Below are positions 44,598-53,563 of a stretch of 64,000 bases of DNA, one piece after another. The translations under genes were made by a program, and so were the position numbers. A model generated the notes under the pieces. The model made no database searches and was not told where the DNA came from. It worked only from the letters and a program-made list of their open reading frames with translations. The stretch is from Draconibacterium mangrovi. Lineage in GTDB: Bacteria > Bacteroidota > Bacteroidia > Bacteroidales > Prolixibacteraceae. Within the stretch, counting starts at the first letter, position 1; each line of letters starts with the position of its first letter. The DNA lies in NCBI RefSeq assembly GCF_010586825.1, contig NZ_JAAAGB010000010.1:62001-126000 (forward strand), in the 5' to 3' direction.

Positions 44598-45670
44598 TAC
44601 AACAATCCTCCAATATTAGTTACCGATGGTGTTTTAATGGGTTGAACTTTTTGGCCTTCCACCAGGTAATGTACTCCGGCAGTAACAACCTGTTCGCCGT
44701 TGTTAACGCCCGATACAATATTTACACGTCCCTGGCTCCCGTCAAGCGAAATTTGAACTTCGCGCTTTTCAATTTTACTTGTTGACGGATTGAATACCCA
44801 AACGTAAGTGCTTGTTTTTTCGTGGAAAACTGCCGAAGCTGCCACCGATAACTGATTTTGCTCGGCCGTGTTATAAACGGTGACTTCCGCTGTCATTCCC
44901 GGAGCTACTGCCAAATCATTTTTATTCTCGAACGAAAATTTCACTTCGTACAAACCATCTTGCATCGCTTTTTCGCTAACGCTAAACAACTTTACCGGCA
45001 AATTGCTGATGCCCGCGTTGGCTACCGTCAGATAACTTTCTTTATCGCTTTTTACACGCTGAAGCTGACTTTCGGAAACCGATACCACGGCTTCAAGATG
45101 CGAATTGTCGATAATTGAAACAATCGGTGTTCCTGCTCCAACAGTTTGGAAATTCTCAACAAACTTTTCGTAGATATAACCTGAAAACGGGGCTTTCAGC
45201 TCGGTGTCGCGCAATTGGTTTTGTGCATTTTCGTAGGCTGTTTTTGTCATCAGGTACCCCGACTTGATCTTTTCAAAAGTATTTTCCGGAATTTTGTTTT
45301 GCTCAATCAGTTGTTTGTAACGCAGGTACTCACTTTCGGTCTGCTCAAACTGGGCTTTTGTGGTTTCCACCTGCAGTTTGTAATCGCGTTCATCGATTTC
45401 GGCAATAACCTCGCCTTGTTTTACGTAATCGCCTTGTTTTACATTTAGTTTTAACAACGGACCTCCAACACGAAAAGAAAGCGAAGTAAGACTTTTCTCC
45501 TTTATCTTACCGTTTAATGTAACCGAGTTCTGAGTTACCCCATCGGTAACGGTTTCGATCTTTACATTTTTAATGGTTTCGGCCACGGCCTCTTCTCCGG
45601 TGCTGCTTTTGCACCCGGTAAAAGCAACCAAAGCAGCCGCTAATACGAACACAATGTTTTTGAATTTCAT
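44597..45670 (-). CDS. RND efflux membrane fusion protein
   Basis: A 357-aa periplasmic adaptor, probably lipidated: the signal FVLAAALVAFTGC gives lipobox Cys20. It has a lipoyl domain (GGPLLKLNVKQGDYVKQGEVIAEIDERD), a helical hairpin (about 85-145), and beta-barrel and membrane-proximal domains. It is the first gene of the RND operon, overlapping the pump gene by one base. An imperfect inverted repeat lies 47 nt upstream of its start. Confidence 0.93.
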   Translation of the reverse strand: MKFKNIVFVLAAALVAFTGCKSSTGEEAVAETIKNVKIETVTDGVTQNSVTLNGKIKEKSLTSLSFRVGGPLLKLNVKQGDYVKQGEVIAEIDERDYKLQVETTKAQFEQTESEYLRYKQLIEQNKIPENTFEKIKSGYLMTKTAYENAQNQLRDTELKAPFSGYIYEKFVENFQTVGAGTPIVSIIDNSHLEAVVSVSESQLQRVKSDKESYLTVANAGISNLPVKLFSVSEKAMQDGLYEVKFSFENKNDLAVAPGMTAEVTVYNTAEQNQLSVAASAVFHEKTSTYVWVFNPSTSKIEKREVQISLDGSQGRVNIVSGVNNGEQVVTAGVHYLVEGQKVQPIKTPSVTNIGGLL

Positions 45671-45716
45671 CTGTATAATTTTTATTATTTTTCGATAATC
45701 TTAAAAATTAAAATTT

Positions 45717-45741
45717 GACAGATGGAACCGCTCCGTCTGTC
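45717..45741. promoter_or_regulatory. Imperfect palindrome upstream of the RND operon
   Basis: GACAGATGGA (45717-45726) and TCCGTCTGTC (45732-45741) form a 10-bp inverted repeat with one mismatch and a 5-nt spacer, 46 nt before the fusion-protein start codon. It could be an operator, for example for the LytTR regulator encoded at the end of the operon, or a 5'-UTR hairpin. LytTR targets are usually two direct repeats, so this link is weak. Confidence 0.45.
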
Positions 45742-45916
45742 GCTCTCACATAAAATTTGTTCATTCTTATTGTGTAATTTTTGAATGAAAAATTTCATGT
45801 TCGTTTCATACTATGCTTTTTGATATATAATCTAATCACGCGACAAAATTAATTTCCCTGATTTTTAAAGACTTACATTTTTGCACCGAATGATAAAATG
45901 CCTTCCTGAAATGCCT

Positions 45917-46687
45917 TTAAACAGGTTCAACACTTGTAATGCGTTCTCTCAGGTGCTTCATATACTTGTTCAACTGCAACTGAACACTTGAAATGGTTGA
46001 TTGGGTGTAATTTTGTGATTTCTGGATATTGTTCTGCACACGCTTTATCATCAGGTCGAAATTGGAGATCATTGCATTGGCAATTTCTTTATCGCCCTCG
46101 TGCCTCTCCTTAACTTTTCCGCTGTCAGATTTGCGCACTGCCCGCTCCAATTCGTGTAGCGACTGATAGCTAACCCTTTTTCCCAAAGCCTGATAATAAA
46201 TGGTTAAAAATGCTTCAACCCCAAAAAAGATTTCTTTCACATCTTTTAAAATGGGAAGTAAATCAGCTCTTAGCATGGCTTTTTCGCCCATGGCCGTTTC
46301 ATACGGATTAGTGCCATAATTAATGGTAAAACTGGCGGGATTGCCAATAACCATGTCAGCCTCATAATTTTGAATCGGGGCTAACATGGCGGTGAAATGA
46401 TCCTTGCGTAAATGAACCAAATTGGCATTGATAAACAGCACAATTTCGTTGCTGGCATACTCAACGCCACAGGCCATCGCATAACTCTTTCCATGGTTTT
46501 CAGGCAGCTTTAAATACTCGAAATGATAATGAGAAACCAGGGTTTTCAGAACATTCTCAGTTCCGTCGGTCGATCCGTCGTCAACTACAATCACCTCGGC
46601 TTCAGGGTTGTGTTTGCAACACGAAGCAACCACATTAAAAATGGTTTCCTCTTCGTTGTAGGTACAAACAATAATGCTTGTTTTCAT
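45917..46687 (-). CDS. Family 2 glycosyltransferase
   Basis: A 256-aa cytoplasmic GT-A enzyme. It opens with SIIVCTYNEEETIFNVVASC and the nucleotide-sugar/metal motif VIVVDDGSTDGT, followed by a GKSYAMACGVEYA segment and the NANLVHLRKDHF region that replaces the usual DADD block. No transmembrane segment is present. The C-terminal helices (NNIQKSQNYTQSTISSVQLQLNKYMKHL) look like a coiled coil. It lies 99 nt downstream of the cyclase gene on the same strand, and no functional link is evident. Confidence 0.88.
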   Translation of the reverse strand: MKTSIIVCTYNEEETIFNVVASCCKHNPEAEVIVVDDGSTDGTENVLKTLVSHYHFEYLKLPENHGKSYAMACGVEYASNEIVLFINANLVHLRKDHFTAMLAPIQNYEADMVIGNPASFTINYGTNPYETAMGEKAMLRADLLPILKDVKEIFFGVEAFLTIYYQALGKRVSYQSLHELERAVRKSDSGKVKERHEGDKEIANAMISNFDLMIKRVQNNIQKSQNYTQSTISSVQLQLNKYMKHLRERITSVEPV

Positions 46688-46786
46688 CTGTTTTCTGTTT
46701 TCAGAAGCGAAGATAAAACGGATTACGGGGGGTATGCGAAAGGAAATTCGTGAAATGCTAAAACTAAGGACTGGAATGAAAACGAC

Positions 46787-47908
46787 CTAGTTTTCAGCTT
46801 TATGTACCTCGTAAATCTTTATGGAATTTTTCTTACCAAAAAACTTAATCAGGTCGACGTATTCAATTTTATATTCTTTGGTGGTTTTAATCAGTTTTAC
46901 AGCAAATTCGCTGGTTACCAATATCTTTTTCTTGTAGCGTTTACACTGTTTTTGAATGCGTGCGGCAGTGTTTAAAACATCGCCGTGAAAAGCCAGCTCG
47001 CGTTTTATCTCGCCCACCTCGGCGGCCATTACTTTCCCAACGTTTAACGATGCTGTAAAAACGGGCATCATTCCGTAATGGGTCTCAAAATACTCTCGGC
47101 GTTTACTCAAGGCTTTTTCGTACAGGTAATAAAAATCAACCGCACTTTTATACGAGGATTCCCGTTTGGTAGTCCACGACACCACCACCTCGTCGCCAAC
47201 AAACTGATAAACACGTCCCCGGGTTGCCAACAACGAATTGGAGACACATTTAAAACAATCCTGAATAAAATAGCTGTATTTTTTGTGCCCTAATTTTTCG
47301 GCCACTGCAGTAGACGACTGCAAATCGAGAAACATAAAGATCAACTCCTCTTCGCGGGGTTTCTGGTAGTATCCCATCATAATTTTCCCGAGCGGCGCAT
47401 AACCAACCTGCTGCAAAAGCGTGTTGATCAATTGATAAACGTAGCCTCCAACAAACAATACTATAAGAAAAAAGAGGATGGTTGAGTTGAATAAAAACCG
47501 TGGCAAATGCGATACTGACTCGATAAAACTCAGATCTTCGGATACACTGTAATGAACAATTCCTAAAAGAATGCTTATAACTAAAAAGATAAGAATGTCG
47601 AGAAAAACAACCCCCACCGCCAGCTTGCGCATTTTGAAGTTTCGAACCAGGTTCGGGTAAACCATATTAAGCGTAAACCAACTTAATGTAGCAAAGAGCG
47701 AAATCACTACTGATGACCACAAAATCTCATCAACCAAAAAGCTCATTCCTTTTGATAACATATCGCCCATATGGTCGTCGCGGGCACCCAGCATGCGCAT
47801 AAAAATGGCAAAGCGGATGACCACATTCCAGTAAATCAAAGTAAAAACCAACAGTTGAAACTGATGTCGGCGTACCGAGCCTTTATATGTTCTTTCAAGT
47901 TTTGGCAT
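46787..47908 (-). CDS. Membrane-bound class III nucleotidyl cyclase
   Basis: A 373-aa protein with four transmembrane helices (about 18-40, 62-84, 97-120, 140-162) and a C-terminal class III cyclase domain (about 185-370). Metal-binding Asp195 (FLDLQSST) and Asp239 (VGDEVVVSW) are present, as are transition-state Asn313 and Arg317 (HGDVLNTAARIQ). The positions that normally select the base are unusual: Gln235 where adenylyl cyclases have Lys, and Ala306 where they have Asp. The product could be cAMP, cGMP or a pyrimidine cyclic nucleotide. It starts 10 nt after the HD-PycTM gene, so both are on one transcript. Confidence 0.88.
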   Translation of the reverse strand: MPKLERTYKGSVRRHQFQLLVFTLIYWNVVIRFAIFMRMLGARDDHMGDMLSKGMSFLVDEILWSSVVISLFATLSWFTLNMVYPNLVRNFKMRKLAVGVVFLDILIFLVISILLGIVHYSVSEDLSFIESVSHLPRFLFNSTILFFLIVLFVGGYVYQLINTLLQQVGYAPLGKIMMGYYQKPREEELIFMFLDLQSSTAVAEKLGHKKYSYFIQDCFKCVSNSLLATRGRVYQFVGDEVVVSWTTKRESSYKSAVDFYYLYEKALSKRREYFETHYGMMPVFTASLNVGKVMAAEVGEIKRELAFHGDVLNTAARIQKQCKRYKKKILVTSEFAVKLIKTTKEYKIEYVDLIKFFGKKNSIKIYEVHKAEN

Positions 47909-47918
47909 TAAGCAGTTT

Positions 47919-49082
47919 TTACATGATTTTTGAGAGGTACTGCACTAAAAATGTAAGCACTGCCACCACAAAACTCACCATAAAAACGCGGTATGAATAC
48001 CTCAACAGTTTATATTTTTTAGCCAACACTTTTCCCAGGTTATATTGGTCTTTGGTTAGTGTTCCGTACAAATAATCATAATCGCTCATCATTTCTTTAA
48101 CGCCCTTTTTATATTTCTCGTAAGGCATATTTACAAAGTTGCCAAAAAACAGCAGGTTCAGTTTCCGCTTTTTCAGGTCTTCATCGCTGTATTGTCCCGA
48201 TCCGTACTTTGGAATTACCGAAAGAATGGCAAATACCAGCGATATTAAACAGCCTACAATAAGTATAATTCCGGGAATGAGGAAATTATGCTCGCTGGTG
48301 CGCAAAGTCAGTGCGCTTGTACTCATTAGCACCGATACCAGCACAGCGTTAATGGTAAGCATTATATTGGCTTTATTATCGGCTATCGAGCTCAAATTAA
48401 TTTGGTTGCGAGCCGTAAGCCTGAACATGGTTTCAATTCCACGAGCTGTACTTTTCTGGGTGTGTGTCGGTAATTCCGGAGCTTTGTCGGCCGACAGTTT
48501 TTTGATACGATTCTCAACTTTTTTGATATTCTTTAAGCGAACCGGCTCAAACGTATTCCTCGCATATTCGGTATGGAATTTTATGCCCAGAATAAAATCC
48601 AACGTTTGTTTCCAGTATTCCAGTTTCGAGCATTTTCGTTCAACAAAATTGCACATCTCTTTCCGCAGCAAATTCGAGATTTCCATAAAATTGTCCATTC
48701 CTGCATGCGCATGATCGGCGTCGCCAATAATTTCTTCGAGCAATGAATTTTTGGGCGCTCCCATTTTTGTCGCCCTAATGCACTTTTCCACTTCAACAAT
48801 AAAAGCTTCATCCATGCCTTTTTCGGCAAGAAATTGTCGGGCAATTTTACAGCTTTCTTCCTCGTGGTCTTTTAACGAAACCGCGTGACCGATATCGTGA
48901 AACCAGGCTGCCACCACCACAATATCCTTTTCTCTTTCGCTCAGTCCCTCAGCATCGGCAATGGTTTCCGACACCTTTGCAACCAGCCGGGTGTGCTCAA
49001 TAGAATGGTAATTCAACAAAGCCGAAACTTTCTCTTCGTAATATCGGGTAGCAAATTCCTTAACCTCTTCAACAATTTTCAT
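47919..49082 (-). CDS. HD phosphohydrolase fused to PycTM (DUF5706) membrane effector domain
   Basis: A 387-aa protein of two parts. Residues 1-175 are an HD domain with an intact metal set (His30, His62-Asp63 in AAWFHDIGH, and Asp121 or Asp123 in GDADHAH). Residues about 215-385 are the PycTM effector domain known from Pycsar anti-phage systems: the block RLTARNQINLSSIADNKANI leads into two helices (about 241-260, 268-290), and a third follows near 363-382. In Pycsar, PycTM proteins respond to cyclic pyrimidine nucleotides and damage the inner membrane. The next gene encodes a class III cyclase, the matching enzyme type. The HD domain could hydrolyse the signal. Defence function is inference. 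Confidence 0.86.
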   Translation of the reverse strand: MKIVEEVKEFATRYYEEKVSALLNYHSIEHTRLVAKVSETIADAEGLSEREKDIVVVAAWFHDIGHAVSLKDHEEESCKIARQFLAEKGMDEAFIVEVEKCIRATKMGAPKNSLLEEIIGDADHAHAGMDNFMEISNLLRKEMCNFVERKCSKLEYWKQTLDFILGIKFHTEYARNTFEPVRLKNIKKVENRIKKLSADKAPELPTHTQKSTARGIETMFRLTARNQINLSSIADNKANIMLTINAVLVSVLMSTSALTLRTSEHNFLIPGIILIVGCLISLVFAILSVIPKYGSGQYSDEDLKKRKLNLLFFGNFVNMPYEKYKKGVKEMMSDYDYLYGTLTKDQYNLGKVLAKKYKLLRYSYRVFMVSFVVAVLTFLVQYLSKIM

Positions 49083-49304
49083 CAGCTATCAATTTTAGTA
49101 ATTTCTGAATATCCGGAAACGGCCACTTCACAAAGTATAGCTCCTATTTAATTTTACTGAAGTTAAAAATAACTACTTTTGAATCAATGTAAACAATATA
49201 CACGGAACTTTTATTTTTTAAACTTTTTCTTAGCCGGGATTTTTGTCGGATTTTGCAACTATCCTCTGAGCTGCTTACTGCAAAGCATTAACAACTTTGT
49301 TCTG

Positions 49305-52300
49305 ATGAAAAAAGACCTGATTAAAATTAGCATCGTTTTTTTTGCATTTATTGCAGGCTGTTATTCTCCTGCATTTGCACAAAACAATATAAGTTACAGC
49401 GTATTTCTGGCAGGAAATACATCTCCCGACGAAGCTGCCAAACCTGATGATTTCATTAATGAATTAACTAACGTTCCACAGCCACATGCTTTTGTTTACC
49501 TGGGAAATTACTCCGATTACAGCATCAACGGTGATGAAATGGAATTCAGCTTTTACCCGCAAATAAAAAATAAAAACACACCCTTACTTTTTGCGAACGG
49601 AATTAAGGAATGGTACAGCGGAAAAAAGCAGACTAAAAAGGTTACCAAAGCCATACACAATCATTTCCCGGATAACGAAGTATACACCAACGACTGGGGC
49701 TGCCCCGGCCCAACCGAAGTTGAGCTAACTGATCAGATAACTGTAATTCTTATCGATACCTACTGGTGGCTTACGGCACTCGACACGCGCTATGGAAAAT
49801 GTGGGATCGAAGAAGATGAAGATGTTTTTATCTGGTTGCAGGATGCGCTGCGCAGAAACAAAAATAAAACGGTTATTGTGGCCGGGTTTCACCCGATAGA
49901 ATCGGTTGGCCCGCACGGAGGTAATTTTTCAACCGCCGCGAGTGTTTTGGGATTTCCGTATGCTATTTACAAAAATACGCTGGGTGGCAGAAACGACCTG
50001 GTTCACCCCGATTACCGGAACCTGCGCCAGCAAATGCAAGCTGTTTTTCACGAATTCCCGAATGTAATTTATGCATCGGCGCTCGAAAACAGTCTGCAGT
50101 ATATTAAAACCGACAACATCCACCAGGTAATCAGCGGATCGATGGTTAAACAATCGTACGTTAACAGTAACAAAGCAGATTTTGCAAGCAGCAGCGCCGG
50201 CATCTCACGCATCGATATTCATGAAGACGGCGATGTTACTCTTAACTTTTTTACAGTTGAAAATGGAACACAAACACCCGTTTTTAGTCGCCTGCTATAC
50301 TCCTTAACACCAGAAACAGAGGAAGACTTAACCGCCAAACGACAAGAGCTTTTTAAAGATTCAACACACTCCTCTTACGCCAGCCTGCAATATCAGGCTA
50401 CAAAAAGTTACGAAAAATGGATGGGTACGAATTACCGCCAGGTTTGGGAAACGCCTGTTGAAGCCCGAATTTTTGATATCAGCAAAGAAAAAGGTGGACT
50501 TACCGTTTTAAAACGGGGAGGTGGCCAACAAACCAAATCGCTGCGTTTGGAAACCGATGAAGGCCATCAATACGTGCTGCGTTCGCTGGAGAAATTTGCC
50601 GAAGGAGCACTCCCCAACGAAATGAAACCGACTTTTGCCAAAGATATTGTTCAGGATCAAATCTCTGCATCAAATCCCTACTCGGCAATGCCGGCAGCGG
50701 TTTTAGCTGAACATGCAGGCGTTTTCCACACCAATCCCGAGGTGGTTTATGTGCCGCAGGATCCGTTACTTAGACAATACAAAGAAGACATGCAAGGCGG
50801 CTTGTTTTTGTTTGAAGAACGACCGGCAAACGATAGAAGCGACCTGAAAAGTTTTGGCTACTCGGAAGACATTGTTGGTACCGACGATGTACTTGAAAAA
50901 ATTATAGAAAGTGAAGATCACCAGGTGGATCAACAGGCTGTTTTGCGCGCCCGCCTGCTCGACATTTTTATTAACGACTGGGACCGTCACGACGACCAGT
51001 GGCGCTGGGCTTCGTTTGAAGAAGGCAGTAAAACCATCTATCAACCCATTCCGCGCGACCGTGATCAAACGTTTTTTGTAAACCAGGGAATTTTACCCGG
51101 ATTTGCATCGCTACCCTTTATTTTGCCAAAGCTGCAGAACTTTCAGCCACGCACAAAAAATGTGATCGGATTAGGATTTAACGCCCGCTATTTCGACCGG
51201 ACTTTTCTGAATCAGATGGAATGGGAAGACTGGCAAAAAGCCAACACCGAACTGATGAACCGTATGACGCCGGAAGCAATCGAAGAAGCGATGGCTACTT
51301 TCCCAAAAGAAGTACAGCCAATGGTAGCCGACTCTACGGCAAAAATTCTGCTCGAACGAAAAAAATACATGGAAGAGATGGCCCGCGAGTTGTATCTCTA
51401 CCTGGCCAAACGAATAAATATTCCCGGAACGGATCGTAAAGATCTTTTCGAGATCAAACGAAAAAACGACAACGAAACCGAAATAAGTGTTTACCACATA
51501 AAAAAAGACGACAGCAAAGGGAAACTCATTTATCAGCGCACCATTAAAACCGATGAAACACACGAGGTGGTTTGTTACGGGCTCGATGACGAGGATCGTT
51601 TTGAGATCAGTGGAGAAGTAAACAAGGGCCCCATCATAAGAATTGTTGGTGGCCAGGATAAAGATGTGGTGGTAAACAATTCGAAAGTGAGCGGCATTAA
51701 AACGGAAACGCTGGTTTACGACCTGCTAAAAAGTACCGAAATTGAAGGAAACGGCAGAACGAATGCCAAACTCACCAACAACAAAATTATACACGAATAC
51801 GATAGGAAATATTTTAAACGCGACGTGGGAATGCCATTGGCCAGCGGTGGTTACAATGCCGATGATGGTGTTTATATTGGCTATGGGCGGTCGTGGTATA
51901 AGCAGCGATTCAGGCGCGATACCAAAACATCGTTACTGGGTGAGTATTCCATTGCAAATACCTCTTTGAATTTGAATGCACAATACGAGTCATTGTCGAC
52001 AAACAATGGTTTGGATGCTATTTTTGGCGTGGATGCAAGTACCGAAAATTACACCACTAATTTTTTCGGCTTCGGAAATAATTCGACATACACCAACAGT
52101 GGCTACGACGAGGATTATTATAAAGTAAAACAGCGCAGAATGGTTGCTCAGTTCGCTGTTCAGAAACGATTTGGCGAGTCGGTTTGGGCGCGTTACAACG
52201 AAGATGACGAAAATAAAGACCACCCGGTTAATGAGCACAAAATAGGACTAACGGCGCAGTGGCAACTAAACGATACCAAAGAAGAAGACGATAAATTTAT

Positions 52301-52913
52301 TACCGACTTTGATGAAAACGGCCTTTCTCCGGAATACCTTAGCCAGATTCATTATGCTGTTTTAGGTGGCTATTACGGGTACCAAAACCTGAACAAAGAT
52401 TTCAGGCCAACGCGGGGTTTTGTGGTGGATGCATCGGCCAACCGTTACATAAACTTACAGGGCGACGAACCCGATTTTAGCAAAATTAGCGGGTCGGCTG
52501 CTACCTTGCTGAGTTTTACCAAATATCCGCGTACTGTTTTTGCATTCCGAGTTGGTGGTGAGAAAATATTTGGCGATTACTTTTTTCACGACGCCGCAAT
52601 TTTAGATGGCAAAACAAATCTTCGCGGTTACCGAAAAACCCGGTTTTACGGCGATGCAAGCGCCTATTTTAACTCTGAGCTGCGTTTTAAAGTCATCGAT
52701 TTTAAAAACTACCTGCTTACCGGGGAACTAGGCGTACTATTATTCGACGATGTTGGCCGTGTGTGGTTTGATGGTGAAGAATCATCAAAATGGCACAACG
52801 GTTATGGCGGGGGAATTTGGGTGTCGCCGTTTAAAATGGCCATCATAACTGCCACCCTAAACAAAAGCCGTGAAGAAACGTTGGTTCAATTTAACTTTAG
52901 CTTTTTATTTTGA
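49305..52913 (+). CDS. Degenerate metallophosphoesterase / kinase-like / BamA-type barrel fusion
   Basis: From ATG 49305, 1202 residues with a signal peptide (AFA-Q, about residue 25; an IAGC lipobox-like motif at Cys19 is an alternative). Residues about 28-360 align with the metallophosphoesterase domain found on Bacteroidota barrel proteins (GCPGP.EVEL, LIDTYWWL, GPHGG), but the metal ligands are lost. A middle region (about 390-620) has a kinase-like NDWDRHDDQWRW (about 558-569) and PRDRDQ. The last part (about 870-1202) is a surface-antigen/BamA-type beta-barrel ending FNFSFLF. An upstream TTG at 49179 is in frame but unlikely. It heads an operon with the next two genes. Confidence 0.82.
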   Translation: MKKDLIKISIVFFAFIAGCYSPAFAQNNISYSVFLAGNTSPDEAAKPDDFINELTNVPQPHAFVYLGNYSDYSINGDEMEFSFYPQIKNKNTPLLFANGIKEWYSGKKQTKKVTKAIHNHFPDNEVYTNDWGCPGPTEVELTDQITVILIDTYWWLTALDTRYGKCGIEEDEDVFIWLQDALRRNKNKTVIVAGFHPIESVGPHGGNFSTAASVLGFPYAIYKNTLGGRNDLVHPDYRNLRQQMQAVFHEFPNVIYASALENSLQYIKTDNIHQVISGSMVKQSYVNSNKADFASSSAGISRIDIHEDGDVTLNFFTVENGTQTPVFSRLLYSLTPETEEDLTAKRQELFKDSTHSSYASLQYQATKSYEKWMGTNYRQVWETPVEARIFDISKEKGGLTVLKRGGGQQTKSLRLETDEGHQYVLRSLEKFAEGALPNEMKPTFAKDIVQDQISASNPYSAMPAAVLAEHAGVFHTNPEVVYVPQDPLLRQYKEDMQGGLFLFEERPANDRSDLKSFGYSEDIVGTDDVLEKIIESEDHQVDQQAVLRARLLDIFINDWDRHDDQWRWASFEEGSKTIYQPIPRDRDQTFFVNQGILPGFASLPFILPKLQNFQPRTKNVIGLGFNARYFDRTFLNQMEWEDWQKANTELMNRMTPEAIEEAMATFPKEVQPMVADSTAKILLERKKYMEEMARELYLYLAKRINIPGTDRKDLFEIKRKNDNETEISVYHIKKDDSKGKLIYQRTIKTDETHEVVCYGLDDEDRFEISGEVNKGPIIRIVGGQDKDVVVNNSKVSGIKTETLVYDLLKSTEIEGNGRTNAKLTNNKIIHEYDRKYFKRDVGMPLASGGYNADDGVYIGYGRSWYKQRFRRDTKTSLLGEYSIANTSLNLNAQYESLSTNNGLDAIFGVDASTENYTTNFFGFGNNSTYTNSGYDEDYYKVKQRRMVAQFAVQKRFGESVWARYNEDDENKDHPVNEHKIGLTAQWQLNDTKEEDDKFITDFDENGLSPEYLSQIHYAVLGGYYGYQNLNKDFRPTRGFVVDASANRYINLQGDEPDFSKISGSAATLLSFTKYPRTVFAFRVGGEKIFGDYFFHDAAILDGKTNLRGYRKTRFYGDASAYFNSELRFKVIDFKNYLLTGELGVLLFDDVGRVWFDGEESSKWHNGYGGGIWVSPFKMAIITATLNKSREETLVQFNFSFLF

Positions 52914-53536
52914 AGGCACTTACTCAATGCATAATCGTTCTGGTAATCCTTTTATGTGTGCAACAATCGGTGGCACAGGAAGTGATTTTGATTCGGCATG
53001 CTTCAGTAAAACTGGAACGACATGGCTGGATGGGTGCAAAAAAAGCTTCGAAAATGCGCGATGCTTACGACACGGCCCCGATCAGTCAGTTCGATCCGGA
53101 TACGGTATTAAACAAAGTTCCAAAACGAATAACGGATACGGTTTATGTTAGTGGTCTGTCGCGTTCAATCGCAACGGGATTAAAACTTTTTGGCGATTCG
53201 GCAACAATTGTGTCTTTGCAAGAACTCAACGAATTTGAGATGCACATGGTTTGGCTCCCCCTGTATTTGCCCTTTAAAGTGTGGACTTCTATATCTAGAA
53301 CAACGTGGTTAATGGGGCTGGAAAAACCGGGAACAGAATCGTTTCAGGAAGCCCGTGAGCGTGTAGATGATGTTTGTTCTTTTATTGAAAGAAAGGCAGA
53401 ACAAAACAAACAGGTAATAATGGTAACACATGGATTTATAAACCGAAACATCGCGAAAGAGTTGGAAAAACGCGGTTGGCAGGTGGTACAAAACAATGGT
53501 AAAAAAAACCTGGGAGCCACCGTTTTAAGAAAATAA
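52910..53536 (+). CDS. Secreted histidine phosphatase family protein
   Basis: A 208-aa protein with a signal peptide (cleavage near SVAQE, residue 23) and the phosphoglycerate-mutase-like fold. The catalytic motif is LIRHASV (RHG-type with Ala), and the second His is in VTHGFINR. The start is TTG at 52910, overlapping the TGA of the barrel gene by 4 nt, which implies translational coupling. No closer ATG fits the signal peptide. It may act on phosphorylated periplasmic or extracellular substrates together with the upstream protein. Confidence 0.82.
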   Translation: MKALTQCIIVLVILLCVQQSVAQEVILIRHASVKLERHGWMGAKKASKMRDAYDTAPISQFDPDTVLNKVPKRITDTVYVSGLSRSIATGLKLFGDSATIVSLQELNEFEMHMVWLPLYLPFKVWTSISRTTWLMGLEKPGTESFQEARERVDDVCSFIERKAEQNKQVIMVTHGFINRNIAKELEKRGWQVVQNNGKKNLGATVLRK

Positions 53537-53563
53537 TTGTATCAATTGTACGTTAATAGGCTT

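Noticed and set aside
49179-49304. 42-residue N-terminal extension of the large barrel fusion from a TTG
   Set aside because: It gives no sensible signal peptide, whereas the ATG at 49305 starts a clean one.
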